Assembly: GCA_028281665.1 (NCBI GenBank)
Contig: JANQJK010000008.1
Span: forward strand, 62,001-126,000
Source: Hyphococcus sp.
GTDB lineage: Bacteria > Pseudomonadota > Alphaproteobacteria > Caulobacterales > Parvularculaceae
Direction of reading: 5' to 3'
Length of the DNA: 64,000 nt
Shown here: in pieces, positions 1 through 8,771 of the stretch
Position numbering within the stretch: position 1 is the stretch's first letter
Layout of the letters: every line of letters starts with the position of its first letter
Program-made: the position numbers and the translations under genes
The notes under the pieces: model-generated
Databases searched by the model: none
What the model was told of the DNA's origin: nothing
What the model saw: only the letters and a program-made list of their open reading frames with translations

Positions 1-638
1 GCGTCGCCGTCGGCGCCGGCGATGATCGCGCCGGCATGGGCGGCGCCGGCGAACAGCGCCGCCGTTTTCGCCTCGACGACGTCGATATAGGTGTCGAATT
101 TCGTGGCGACGTTTTTCTGCGTCGTCAGCTGCAACACTTCGCCTTCGGCGATCACGCCCGATGCGCGCGAGAGGACTTGCAGCACGCGCAGATCGCCCGC
201 GGCGACCATAAGTTCGAACGCGCGGGAGAAAACATAATCGCCCACGAGAACGCTTTCCTTGTTGCCCCAGATCACATTCGCCGTGCGCGCGCCGCGGCGC
301 AGGGCGGACCCGTCCACCACGTCGTCATGGAGCAGCGTGGCGCCGTGAATCAGTTCAACGGCGGCGGCGAGTTTGACGTGGTCGTCGCCGTCATAATCGA
401 GGGTGCGGGCGGTCGCGAGGGTCAGCATGGGCCGGATGCGCTTGCCCCCGGCATTGACGAGATGGCCGGCGAGGTCCGGGATCAGCTGCACCGGCGACTC
501 CATCCGGGCGAGGATCTGCCCGTTCACCGCGTCGAGGTCGTCGGCCAGCAGCGTCCGCAGCCGGAGCACGGCGTCCGAAAACTCCGGCGCCCGCGGCGGC
601 GCGGCCGTTTCGAGTGACGTCGCCAGACGAGCGGGCAA
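1..638 (-). CDS. ispB: Polyprenyl (octaprenyl-type) diphosphate synthase, 5' part, truncated by window edge
   Basis: Trans-prenyltransferase that builds the isoprenoid side chain of ubiquinone by adding isopentenyl diphosphate units. The visible 212 codons contain the GGKRIRP substrate-binding motif (residues 64-70) and the first aspartate-rich motif DDVVD (105-109), which chelates Mg-diphosphate. The second aspartate-rich motif lies beyond base 1, so the C-terminal part is missing. The reading frame is open upstream only to a TGA just before GAG GTT CCT. The first usable start is the TTG at 638-636, preceded by GAGAGG at good spacing. No ATG or GTG is available in that interval. The gene is divergent from the S49 peptidase. 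The family is clear; octaprenyl versus another chain length cannot be read from the sequence. Confidence 0.9.
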   Translation of the reverse strand, partial: MPARLATSLETAAPPRAPEFSDAVLRLRTLLADDLDAVNGQILARMESPVQLIPDLAGHLVNAGGKRIRPMLTLATARTLDYDGDDHVKLAAAVELIHGATLLHDDVVDGSALRRGARTANVIWGNKESVLVGDYVFSRAFELMVAAGDLRVLQVLSRASGVIAEGEVLQLTTQKNVATKFDTYIDVVEAKTAALFAGAAHAGAIIAGADGD

Positions 639-794
639 AGGAACCTCTCAATGCTGTTCGGTAAGTAACCGGGGGAGATTGGAGTTTCGGGCATGCCCGG
701 TCAAGCGTCGCCCGTCGCATTCCGCAGCGGCCATTTGGCGCTTTCTTGAGGGCCCGAGATTGCGCATTCGCGGTTTCGCCCCTATCTGCGGCCG

Positions 795-1661
795 ATGACC
801 GAAAAGACATCGATATTTTCCAAACTCGCAAGGGCGACGCCCTTTGTAGGGCCGTCCGACCCTCTCGTAACCGTGATCGAGCTGAACGGCGTCATCGGAG
901 GCGGGGAGCCGGGGCGCAAGGGCCTGTCCCTGCGGCGGCTGGAAAAAACCATCGAGGCCGCGTTCAAACCGGGAAAACTGGCGGCGGTCGCGCTCGCCAT
1001 CAATTCGCCCGGCGGCTCGCCGGTGCAGTCGCGGCTGATCCTGAACGACATTCGCCGTCGCGCGAGCGAAAAGAACGTTCCCGTCCTTTCCTTCGTCGAA
1101 GATGTGGGCGCATCTGGCGGTTATATTCTGGCGCTTGCGGGGGATGAAATCTACGCCGACGAAAGCTCCATCGTCGGCTCCATCGGCGTTATCGCCGGCG
1201 GATTTGGCTTTGTTGAGGCGATCGCCAAGCTGGGGGTCGAACGGCGCGTACAAACTGCGGGGAAGAACAAGTCGACCCTCGATCCGTTCAAGCCTGAAGA
1301 CCCGGAAGAGGTCGCCCGTTTGCAGGTCATCCTTGACGATCTGCACGATCAGTTCATTGCGCTCGTGCGCGTGCGCCGGCCGGGCAAGCTCGCGGACGAT
1401 CCGAACATTTTCTCCGGCGAGTTCTGGACCGCGCCCCGGGCGAAGGAACTGGGTCTTATCGACGGAACGGCTCAGCTCGGCGATTTTCTCCGCGCCCGGT
1501 ATGGCAAAGACGTTAAGGTTAAGCGTATGACGCCGGACGGCGGGTCGCTTTTGCGCAAGCTGCTTTCCGGCGGCGATGCGGCGGCCGGCGGCCTTGTGGA
1601 CGCCGACGCCCTGATCGACGCGGCGGAGCGGCGCGCGCTCTGGGCCCGTTACGGCTTGTAA
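795..1661 (+). CDS. S49 family serine peptidase (SohB/SppA-like)
   Basis: A 288-residue single-domain member of the signal-peptide-peptidase A family, much shorter than the two-domain E. coli SppA (about 618 residues) and closer to the SohB size. The core shows the oxyanion-region motif NSPGG (70-74), the nucleophile motif ASGGY with Ser107, and the AGKNKS motif (155-160) that carries the lysine of the Ser-Lys dyad. There is no clear N-terminal signal peptide or membrane helix, so it may be cytoplasmic or peripherally bound. There is no strong Shine-Dalgarno before the ATG. Family role: degradation of cleaved signal peptides or membrane-protein fragments; the substrate here is unknown. Confidence 0.88.
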   Translation: MTEKTSIFSKLARATPFVGPSDPLVTVIELNGVIGGGEPGRKGLSLRRLEKTIEAAFKPGKLAAVALAINSPGGSPVQSRLILNDIRRRASEKNVPVLSFVEDVGASGGYILALAGDEIYADESSIVGSIGVIAGGFGFVEAIAKLGVERRVQTAGKNKSTLDPFKPEDPEEVARLQVILDDLHDQFIALVRVRRPGKLADDPNIFSGEFWTAPRAKELGLIDGTAQLGDFLRARYGKDVKVKRMTPDGGSLLRKLLSGGDAAAGGLVDADALIDAAERRALWARYGL

Positions 1662-1723
1662 AGCGGGCGGTTTGGCGATGCGGTCCGCACGGGGTATGCT
1701 GCGGCAACTCAGGAGCATCGATT

Positions 1724-1915
1724 ATGAGTGGTGTTTTGACCCTTGCAGCAACGGTGGCGGCGGCGGCCGGCGCGGTGGCCGCCTATCGGTTTATCGACCG
1801 TCGTCAGCGACAGTTTGGCGACATGCTCCAGCGCGCCGGCGGCGGCAAGAAGCCGTCCAGGATCATCGACTGCGAGCGCGACCCGGAGACCGGCGTTTAT
1901 CGTCCGCGGCGCTGA
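1724..1915 (+). CDS. Small membrane-anchored protein, unknown function
   Basis: A 63-residue protein with a single alanine-rich hydrophobic segment at residues 4-21, followed by a basic, glycine-containing tail ending in arginines. The ATG is preceded by AGGAG at suitable spacing, and the codon use matches the neighbours. It follows the S49 peptidase by about 60 bases on the same strand and may share its transcript. I do not recognise a named family. The tail signature ERDPETGVYRP looks like a conserved short motif rather than random sequence. Confidence 0.6.
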   Translation: MSGVLTLAATVAAAAGAVAAYRFIDRRQRQFGDMLQRAGGGKKPSRIIDCERDPETGVYRPRR

Positions 1916-1927
1916 TCCGTACCCTAA

Positions 1928-2338
1928 TCATTCCGTTTTGAGATAGGTCATCACGACCCGTCGCCGATGCGGCCGGTCGCGGTGTTCCAAGAGATAAACC
2001 CCCTGCCAGACGCCGAGGGCCAGCGCGCCGTCGATCACCGGGATATTGAGGCTCGTGTCGGTCAGCGCCGTCTTCACGTGCGCGGGCATGTCGTCGGGGC
2101 CCTCCGCGGTATGGCGCCAGGGCGCATCCTCCGGCGCCAGCCGCGCCAGATGGTCCGTGAGGTCGGCGAGGACGTCGGGATCGGCGTTTTCCTGAATGGT
2201 GAGCGACGCTGAGGTATGCTGGAGGAACAGGTTCAGCAATCCGTTCTCGGCCCCGATTTCCGTCAGATAGGCCGTCGCCTCGCCGGTAATGTCGACGGGG
2301 CCGCGCCCGCGCGTCGCAATCGAAATAGTCTTGGGCAC
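1928..2338 (-). CDS. yjbQ: YjbQ family protein (UPF0047; secondary thiamine-phosphate synthase-like)
   Basis: A 136-residue protein of the compact YjbQ fold. Diagnostic segments are FLQHTSASLTIQENADP near residue 38, the histidine-containing WRHTAEGPDDMPAH segment near 74, and GVWQGVYLLEHR near the C-terminus. Members can complement thiamine-phosphate synthase mutants weakly, but their physiological role is not settled. The start is GTG at 2338, chosen because AAGGAG lies about ten bases upstream and the family N-terminus begins here. It converges with the small membrane protein gene upstream. Confidence 0.88.
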   Translation of the reverse strand: MPKTISIATRGRGPVDITGEATAYLTEIGAENGLLNLFLQHTSASLTIQENADPDVLADLTDHLARLAPEDAPWRHTAEGPDDMPAHVKTALTDTSLNIPVIDGALALGVWQGVYLLEHRDRPHRRRVVMTYLKTE

Positions 2339-2422
2339 GAGGCGGAAACTCCTTAAAGCGGAATATCCGCTGTAAACTATCCGCAGCCGGTCTCACAGCG
2401 GAAGTCAGAAAGGACCAACGTC

Positions 2423-2923
2423 ATCGCCGCGCCGATCGCCTTTCTGGATATTGAAGCGTCGGGGCTCGGCCCCGCCTCCTGGCCGATTGAAGTCGGCTGG
2501 TGCTTTCTCGCGGGCCGGCCCGAGACGATGCTGATCCGGCCCATCGAAAGCTGGCCGGACGACGCGTGGGATCCGGCAGCCGAGGCGCTGCACGGCATTT
2601 CGCGGAAAAAGCTCGGGCGCGCGGGCAAATCTCCCTGCTATATCTGCGAGCGTATGAATGCGGCGCTGGCCGACGCGGCGGTCTATTCCGATGCGCCGGA
2701 CTGGGACGGGTTCTGGCTTTACCGGCTGTTCGAGGCGGCGAAGATCCGCCGGCGTTTCGATTTGCTGAATTTCGCCGATCTGTTCCCGGACGCCGCCCCG
2801 GAGGCGTTTCGCGCGGCCAAAGACCGCGCTAGCGCGGAAACCCCCCACAAACACAGGGCGAAGGCTGACGTTCTCCATATGCGCACGCTTTACAAGCTTG
2901 TGGGCGAGCGCCGGGGCGATTAG
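2423..2923 (+). CDS. DEDD-family 3'-5' exonuclease with no canonical start codon
   Basis: The reading frame is open from 2357 to the stop at 2923 and encodes an RNase T/DnaQ-like exonuclease. Motif I is FLDIEASGLG (DxE metal ligands), there is a mid-protein SDAPDWDGFW segment for motif II, and HKHRAKADVLHM near the C-terminus supplies the motif III His and Asp. The first in-frame ATG, GTG or TTG is the ATG at 2528, but starting there removes motif I and its catalytic residues. The best-placed initiator is ATC at 2423, preceded by AAAGGA with about eight bases of spacing, giving about 166 residues. ATC starts are very rare, so a sequencing error or another rare start remains possible. A conservative annotation would be 2528-2923. 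Confidence 0.7.
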   Translation: MAAPIAFLDIEASGLGPASWPIEVGWCFLAGRPETMLIRPIESWPDDAWDPAAEALHGISRKKLGRAGKSPCYICERMNAALADAAVYSDAPDWDGFWLYRLFEAAKIRRRFDLLNFADLFPDAAPEAFRAAKDRASAETPHKHRAKADVLHMRTLYKLVGERRGD

Positions 2924-3088
2924 CGCCGGCCCTGAGAACCGGATGCGTAAACTAAAGGCTTTGCGGGGCTTTGACCTTGCCGGCCTATTTGCTAAGGAGC
3001 CGGCCTGACAGCCATCAGGGGCGCTCGGCGGCTTACTTACTGCATACCGGGACGACGCCTAAAACTTCCGGCAGGAGTGAAATACATC

Positions 3089-3880
3089 ATGAGTGAAACG
3101 CCAGCGGATCCCCAACTCTCGGGGCGCATGTTCCTTTTCGAAAAACCGGAACTGATCAACAAAGAGCAGCACGGCGATCTCGGCGTTACGCCGACGGAAA
3201 AGCGTTTTGAGTTCTGCGCCACCGCGCGCGCAATTCCGCTCACGGTTTCGGAGATTCCCGCCGCCATGAAGGACTATCCGGTTGTTTTCGCGGGGACCGA
3301 TCAGATGGTGCCGCTCGCCATTACCGGCCTCGTCGACAATGTGAACCTGTTCGTTGACGAGCGCGGAGACTGGGAAGCGAACCGTTATGTTCCCGGCTAC
3401 ATCCGGCGTTATCCCTTCGGCGTCGCGAACGAGACCGGCAGCGATCGGTTCGCGATTGTCATCGACACGGGCTTCAAGGGCCTGAAGAAAGGCGGCGATA
3501 CGGCGCTGTTTCAGAATGGCGAGCCGAGCGAGATGACTCAGCAGGCGATTGAATTCTGTAAGACCTACGAGGAAGACCGTCAGCGTACAAACGACTTCGG
3601 CGCCCGTATTAAGGAACTTGGCGTCGCCAAGGGGCAGTCGGCGCAATTCACGCCGACCGGCGAAACGGAACCGCGCACTTTTGCCGAGTATCTCGGCATC
3701 GACGAAGCTGCGATCAGGGAGCTGCCTGCGGACAAGCTGGCCGCGCTTCGCGATTCCGGCATGCTGGCGCTGATCTACGCCATGCTCATTTCCATGGGCA
3801 ACTGGCGCCAGCTCATGCAGCGCCGCGCCGTGCGCTATGGTCTGTCGGACAAGGATATCCTGACGCCGGCCGTCAATTAA
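3089..3880 (+). CDS. SapC family protein
   Basis: A 263-residue protein matching the SapC family (named from Campylobacter S-layer work). Characteristic blocks are YPVVFAG, ITGLVDNVNLFVD, and YVPGYIRRYPFGV around residues 100-115. The C-terminal third contains a long helix-prone region and a short hydrophobic stretch (LALIYAMLISMGNW). The ATG at 3089 is preferred over the in-frame GTG at 3077 because AGGAG (3073-3077) sits 11 bases upstream of the ATG and overlaps the GTG. The function in alphaproteobacteria is unproven. It stands alone, with no operon partner on either side. Confidence 0.82.
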   Translation: MSETPADPQLSGRMFLFEKPELINKEQHGDLGVTPTEKRFEFCATARAIPLTVSEIPAAMKDYPVVFAGTDQMVPLAITGLVDNVNLFVDERGDWEANRYVPGYIRRYPFGVANETGSDRFAIVIDTGFKGLKKGGDTALFQNGEPSEMTQQAIEFCKTYEEDRQRTNDFGARIKELGVAKGQSAQFTPTGETEPRTFAEYLGIDEAAIRELPADKLAALRDSGMLALIYAMLISMGNWRQLMQRRAVRYGLSDKDILTPAVN

Positions 3881-3972
3881 GGCGTCTCGCGCCGCCTCAC
3901 AATCGGGCGAGGCGGCGACAGGCCGCGGCGATATTCATTGGCGGATAATCATTCTGACGTTACCTAGGCGCA

Positions 3973-6057
3973 ATGATTCTCCGCGGTTTTCTCATTGTCC
4001 TGGCGGTCCTTGGCGTCTGCGCGCCGGCCTATGGCGAAGCGCTGAGCCGCGCTGAAACGACTTATGTAGAGAGCGCGCTTTATGCGGATCGCGCGGGGCT
4101 CGTTCCCGGCGAGACCACCTGGTTCGCCCTGCGTCAGGATGTTCGCGACAAGTGGCACGTGTTCTGGGTCAATCCCGGCGATGCGGGATTGCCGCTCGCC
4201 CTTGACTGGTCTCTGCCTGAGGGGTTTGAAGCGGGCGACATCGTTCATCCGGCGCCGGACTATATTCCCGTGGGCCCGCTTGCCAGTTACGCTCATGAGG
4301 GCTCGCCGGTCTTTATGATTCCGGTCACGGCGCCGGCGGATGCAGAGATCGGCGCCATTGTCGACGTCTCCATCAGCGCCTCGTGGCAGGCATGCGAAGA
4401 CATTTGCGTGCCTGAGGACGCGCTGTTCTCCTTCTCGCTTCCGGTTCTTGCAGCGGAGAGCGCGCCGGTCAGCGAAAACCGGCTTCTGTTTGTCGCCGCC
4501 CGCCTTGAACACCCCGAGCCCCTGACGGCGCCGGCGGCGTTTCGGCGCGCGGGCGACAGTTACGAACTCGCCATTGCCGGCTGGACCGGCGGCGCGGCGG
4601 ACGACGTTTTTTTCTTTCCCGAAGATGAAGGGCTGACAACGCCGGCGGCTGTGCAAACCGTCCGACTGTCCGACGGCGCCCTCGTCGTTGGCATGAAGCC
4701 CGGCTGGATCGACGGGCCGCCCGGCGATGTCGTGCGCGGCGTGTTGCGGGTCGGCGCGGGCGCTGAGGCGCGCGCCTACCTTATTGACGGGCGCGTTGCG
4801 CCGGGCGCCGCGGCGCCGCCGCCGAAGCCGGCGCCCGCCGTCAATGTGGGCGCCATGCTCCTCTTAGCTTTTTTCGGCGGGCTCATTTTAAACGCCATGC
4901 CATGCGTCTTTCCGATCCTCTTCGTGAAAGCGGCAAGCCTCCTTGCAAGCGCCCAGCACGATCCGAACGTCACTCGCGCCCACGGCGCTATATACGGCGC
5001 GGGCGTTGTCGCGACGTTTGCGGCGATCGGCGCCGTACTCATCGTGTTGCGCGCCGGCGGCGAACAGCTCGGCTGGGGCTTCCATCTGCAATCGCCGGCA
5101 GTGATCGGCCTTTCCGCCTACGTCCTCTTCGTCGTCGGATTGAGCCTTGCAGGCGTTTTTTCCGTGGGCGAGAGCGTCGCCGGCGCCGGTGAGGGCCTGA
5201 CGAAAAAGCCGGGGGTGGCGGGGGCGTTCTTTACCGGCGTTCTCGCCGTCGCCGTCGCCGCGCCGTGCATCGGGCCGTTGCTGGCCGCGCCCATGGGCGC
5301 GGCGCTGACCCAGCCGGCCCATGTGAGTATGGCGATCTTCATTGCCATGGCGCTGGGACTGGCAGCGCCCTTCGTGGCGATCACCTTCGCGCCGGGCCTT
5401 GGGCGCGCCCTGCCGAAACCGGGGCCATGGATGGTGGTCTTCAAGCAGGTGCTGGCGTTTCCCGTCTTCGCCGCCGCGGCGTATTTCGCGTGGGTGTTTG
5501 CCCGGCAGACCGGCGACGCGTCCCTCGCCGGATTGCTGGGCGGGCTTGTGCTGCTGGCGCTCGCCGCGTGGCTGTTCGAGCGCAGCAAGGGCGCCGGGGC
5601 GGCCGCGCTCGTCGTTCGGGCGGCGTCGGCGCTGGCCATTGTTCTCGCGCTTGCGCCGTTGTTTTCCGCAAGGCCGGTTGCGGCGTCCCCCGGCGTTGAG
5701 CGTTACGGCGCGTTCAGCGCGGAGCCCTATGACGCCGCGGCGATCGCCGCCTATGGGGCGGAGGGGCGGCCCGTTTTCGCGATTTTCACGGCCGCCTGGT
5801 GCGTCACCTGCCAGGCCGACAAGCTGACGATTTTTTCAAGCGATGCGCTCGCGGCGGAGATTGAGCGGGCGAACGGGGTCGTCATGGTCGCAGACTGGAC
5901 CCTGCGCGACCCCGATATCACCGCGGCGCTTGAGCGCCTCGGCGCCTTTGGCGTGCCGTTTTACGCATTCCACGGGCCGGACGGCGCCGTGACGCCGCTG
6001 GCGCCGCCCATATCAAAACGAGACATTCTCGCTCTGCTTGAGCGGTCGTCAGAGTAA
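3973..6057 (+). CDS. Thiol:disulfide interchange protein DsbD / ScsB-like
   Basis: A 694-residue inner-membrane electron shuttle. It has a signal peptide and an N-terminal periplasmic immunoglobulin-like domain with Cys141 and Cys145 (CEDIC). A CcdA-like membrane core of about eight helices carries Cys311 (NAMPCVFP) and Cys432 (AAPCIGP). The C-terminal thioredoxin-like domain has the CVTC motif (610-613). All three cysteine pairs needed to pass cytoplasmic reducing power to periplasmic thiols are present. The large N-terminal domain and the order of domains resemble ScsB/DsbD. Start ATG at 3973. The two DsbA-like proteins at 61128-62533 could be partners, but that is inference. Confidence 0.92.
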   Translation: MILRGFLIVLAVLGVCAPAYGEALSRAETTYVESALYADRAGLVPGETTWFALRQDVRDKWHVFWVNPGDAGLPLALDWSLPEGFEAGDIVHPAPDYIPVGPLASYAHEGSPVFMIPVTAPADAEIGAIVDVSISASWQACEDICVPEDALFSFSLPVLAAESAPVSENRLLFVAARLEHPEPLTAPAAFRRAGDSYELAIAGWTGGAADDVFFFPEDEGLTTPAAVQTVRLSDGALVVGMKPGWIDGPPGDVVRGVLRVGAGAEARAYLIDGRVAPGAAAPPPKPAPAVNVGAMLLLAFFGGLILNAMPCVFPILFVKAASLLASAQHDPNVTRAHGAIYGAGVVATFAAIGAVLIVLRAGGEQLGWGFHLQSPAVIGLSAYVLFVVGLSLAGVFSVGESVAGAGEGLTKKPGVAGAFFTGVLAVAVAAPCIGPLLAAPMGAALTQPAHVSMAIFIAMALGLAAPFVAITFAPGLGRALPKPGPWMVVFKQVLAFPVFAAAAYFAWVFARQTGDASLAGLLGGLVLLALAAWLFERSKGAGAAALVVRAASALAIVLALAPLFSARPVAASPGVERYGAFSAEPYDAAAIAAYGAEGRPVFAIFTAAWCVTCQADKLTIFSSDALAAEIERANGVVMVADWTLRDPDITAALERLGAFGVPFYAFHGPDGAVTPLAPPISKRDILALLERSSE

Positions 6058-6065
6058 TTTCAGGG

Positions 6066-6227
6066 TTAATTCGGCGCTGTCGCGATGCGCGCCGGTTCTT
6101 CCGTTGCGGCGTCAGCGCCGACGCCGGCATTGGTCGCGCCGGCCGCAAATATCACGCAGACCGCGGCGATGGCGGCCAGGTTGGTTAACAATCGAATGAC
6201 GTGACGCGGGGCGAACAGAAGCTTCAT
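6066..6227 (-). CDS. Small predicted exported or membrane peptide, unknown
   Basis: A 53-codon frame starting with ATG at 6227. It has a basic N-terminus, a hydrophobic segment at residues 15-28 (NLAAIAAVCVIFAAG) and a short acidic/alanine-rich tail. Codon choice is GC-rich as in real genes here. It fills most of the gap between dsbD and pgi, on the opposite strand. The Shine-Dalgarno is weak. It could be a genuine single-pass peptide or a chance frame; no family is recognised. Confidence 0.4.
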   Translation of the reverse strand: MKLLFAPRHVIRLLTNLAAIAAVCVIFAAGATNAGVGADAATEEPARIATAPN

Positions 6228-6327
6228 GACAATCCCGTTAGCACAGGCGTCGTTAACGGCCATTGAGGATGACAGATAAAATCCGTATCAAGCGCCGGTC
6301 GTCCAGCAGTTTTGGAAAGACGGTGCG

Positions 6328-7992
6328 ATGACGAATTTGGTCGATACGCCGGAGTGGCGGGCGCTGCAAGCGCATGCGGAAGCGCTGGGCGCCGCATCGA
6401 TGCGCGATCTTTTCGATCGCGATGCGGACCGGTTCCGCCGTTATTCGCGCTCGGCCGCCGGGCTGTTTCTCGATTTCTCCAAGAACCTGTTTTCCGACGA
6501 GGTTTTTGAAAACCTGTTGGGGCTGGCCCGTGCGCGCGGGCTGGAGGCGCGCCGCGACGCCATGTTCGCGGGCGAGGCGATCAATAAAACGGAAGGCCGG
6601 GCGGTCCTCCATGTTGCTTTGCGCGCGGGCCCGAACGCGGATTACTCGGCCGCCGGCGCGCCGGTTTCGGCGCTGGTTAATGACGAGCTTGCCCGCATGA
6701 AGCGGTTTGCCGACGCCGTTCACGGGGGGGCGTTCAAGGGCCATACGGGCAAGCCGCTGACGAATGTCGTCAATATCGGCATTGGCGGGTCCGATCTCGG
6801 CCCGCTGATGGTGGTGGAGGCATTGCGGCCCTGCTGGCTCGACGGGCGGCAAAGCTTTTTCGTCTCGAATGTGGACGGCCAGCATCTCGTTGACGCGCTT
6901 GACGCCGTCGATCCGGAAACGACGCTGTTCATTGTCGCCTCAAAGACCTTCGCGACGCAGGAGACGCTTGCCAATGCGCGCTCGGCGAAGGCGTGGTTTC
7001 TGGCGAGCGGCGCTGGGGAAAAAGACATTGCGAAGCACTTCGTCGCCCTTTCCACGAACGAAGCGGCGGTGACGGCATTCGGGATCGACCCTGACAACAT
7101 GTTCCGCTTCTGGGACTGGGTGGGGGGACGCTATTCGCTGTGGTCGGCCATCGGTCTTTCCATTGCGCTCCAGGTCGGCTTCGGGAATTTCGAAAAACTG
7201 CTCGCCGGCGCCCGCGCCATGGACGAGCATTTCCGGGCCGCGCCGCTTGGCGAGAACATGCCGGCGCTTCTCGCGCTGATCGGGGTCTGGAACCGCAACG
7301 TTCAGAACATCGCCGCCCATGCGGTGCTGCCCTATGACCAGCATCTCCATCGGTTGCCGGCCTATCTGCAACAGGCGGATATGGAATCGAACGGCAAGGG
7401 CGTGGGCGAGGGCGGCGAACCGGTCGTTCACGATACGGGGCCTGTGTTGTTCGGCGAGCCGGGCACTAATGGCCAGCATGCGTTTTATCAGCTTCTTCAT
7501 CAGGGTACGGATATCGTATCGGCGGATTTTATCGCCGCCGCCGTCAGCGCGTCGGAGCTTGGCGACCATCATCAGATGCTGCTGGCGAATTTCCTGGCGC
7601 AGACCGAGGCGCTGATGCGCGGCAAAACCGAAGCGGAGGCGCGCGCCGAACTCGCTGCTGACGGGCTGTCGCAACCGGAGATCGACCGGCTTGCGCTCCA
7701 CAAGGTGTTTGCAGGCGGTCGGCCGACCAATTCCATTCTCATGGAGCGTCTGACGCCGGAAACCCTCGGCGCGCTGATTGCGCTCTACGAGCACAAGATT
7801 TTCTGTCAGGGCGTCATCTGGGGCGTCAATTCCTTCGACCAGTGGGGCGTGGAACTTGGCAAGGCGCTGGCCACAACCATCCTGCCGGAGATCTCGGCGC
7901 TGGGCGAGAAAAAGCCGGGCGGCAGCGCACACGATTCGTCCACGAACGGTTTGATCGGCTGGATCAACGCGGTGCGTTCGGCCGGATCATAG
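6328..7992 (+). CDS. pgi: Glucose-6-phosphate isomerase
   Basis: Interconverts glucose 6-phosphate and fructose 6-phosphate in the cytoplasm. The 554 residues match the usual length of bacterial Pgi. Both family signatures are visible: the WVGGRYSLWSAIG block in the middle and VNSFDQWGVELGK near the C-terminus. The sugar-phosphate binding block NIGIGGSDLGPL lies around residue 150. The gene stands alone, with no glycolytic neighbours in the window. The ATG at 6328 follows a weak ribosome site; alignment of the N-terminal block supports this start. Confidence 0.97.
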   Translation: MTNLVDTPEWRALQAHAEALGAASMRDLFDRDADRFRRYSRSAAGLFLDFSKNLFSDEVFENLLGLARARGLEARRDAMFAGEAINKTEGRAVLHVALRAGPNADYSAAGAPVSALVNDELARMKRFADAVHGGAFKGHTGKPLTNVVNIGIGGSDLGPLMVVEALRPCWLDGRQSFFVSNVDGQHLVDALDAVDPETTLFIVASKTFATQETLANARSAKAWFLASGAGEKDIAKHFVALSTNEAAVTAFGIDPDNMFRFWDWVGGRYSLWSAIGLSIALQVGFGNFEKLLAGARAMDEHFRAAPLGENMPALLALIGVWNRNVQNIAAHAVLPYDQHLHRLPAYLQQADMESNGKGVGEGGEPVVHDTGPVLFGEPGTNGQHAFYQLLHQGTDIVSADFIAAAVSASELGDHHQMLLANFLAQTEALMRGKTEAEARAELAADGLSQPEIDRLALHKVFAGGRPTNSILMERLTPETLGALIALYEHKIFCQGVIWGVNSFDQWGVELGKALATTILPEISALGEKKPGGSAHDSSTNGLIGWINAVRSAGS

Positions 7993-8087
7993 TTTCTTCG
8001 TTTCTATAGGGCTTGTTCGAATTTCACGGAAATGCGAAGTTTGCCGGGCTTTTTGAGGCGCTGAGTTGTGGGCGAAACGAAAACGTC

Positions 8088-8711
8088 GTGATCGATTTAC
8101 ATTCTGCATTCGGGCTTGTCATCCTGTCGGTTGCGCTCGCCGCGTTGACGCCGGCCGTCGCCGAGGATCCGCCAACCCACGCCAATATTCAGACGTCGAA
8201 AGGCAACATCGTTGTCGAACTCGACGCCGCCGCGGCGCCGTTGACGGTTGCGAATTTTCTGGAATACGCCGAGGCGGGCCATTTCGACCGGACGATCTTT
8301 CATCGGGTCGTGCGCGGCTATGTCATTCAGGGCGGCGGTTTTTCGCGACACTTCAACGAGCGGCCAAGGCGCGACCCGGTTCCCTATGAAGGGGACAACG
8401 GCCTGAAAAACACGCGCGGGACAATCGCCATGGCCCGCAATCGCGATGAAGATTCCGCACAGGCGCAATGGTTCATCAATCTGCGCGACAATGACGAACT
8501 CGATCATCGCGTCACCGATCTCGGTCCGATTTTCGGATACGCCGTCTTCGGCAGGGTCGTCGAAGGCATGGACATCGCCGACGCGATCGGGGCCGTTGAA
8601 ACCGGCGAAGGCGGGCCGTTCGAGGCGGAAGTCCCCGTCGAGCCGGTGATTATCCTGCGGGTCGATCCCATTGAATGGGACGAGGAATCGGCGCCCGCGC
8701 CCGCGGAATAA
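8088..8711 (+). CDS. Periplasmic peptidyl-prolyl cis-trans isomerase (cyclophilin type)
   Basis: A cyclophilin domain of about 170 residues behind a signal peptide. The core motifs are FHRVVRGYVIQGG, an active-site arginine in FHR, and the substrate-binding region around AMARNRDEDSAQAQWFINL. The frame is open upstream to about 8013. The GTG at 8088 gives a standard signal peptide (VIDLHSAFGLVILSVALAAL, cleavage after AVA), so it is the preferred start. That makes a 207-residue precursor comparable to E. coli PpiA. Role: catalysing X-Pro isomerisation during envelope protein folding. It lies between pgi and hisS on the same strand. Confidence 0.88.
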   Translation: MIDLHSAFGLVILSVALAALTPAVAEDPPTHANIQTSKGNIVVELDAAAAPLTVANFLEYAEAGHFDRTIFHRVVRGYVIQGGGFSRHFNERPRRDPVPYEGDNGLKNTRGTIAMARNRDEDSAQAQWFINLRDNDELDHRVTDLGPIFGYAVFGRVVEGMDIADAIGAVETGEGGPFEAEVPVEPVIILRVDPIEWDEESAPAPAE

Positions 8712-8771
8712 ACCTGTTGAGCCAGCCTGCGTTCATTGCCCCTTGGGCCGGCATCGGCTATCCCGCGGGCA

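Noticed and set aside
648..1718. Leftward 356-codon frame opposite the S49 peptidase
   Set aside because: Antisense shadow; the peptidase on the forward strand has the Ser-Lys dyad motifs.
3891..3916. Hairpin GCCGCCTC/GAGGCGGC after sapC as a terminator
   Set aside because: No T-run follows and the loop is ten bases long, so a rho-independent terminator is unlikely.
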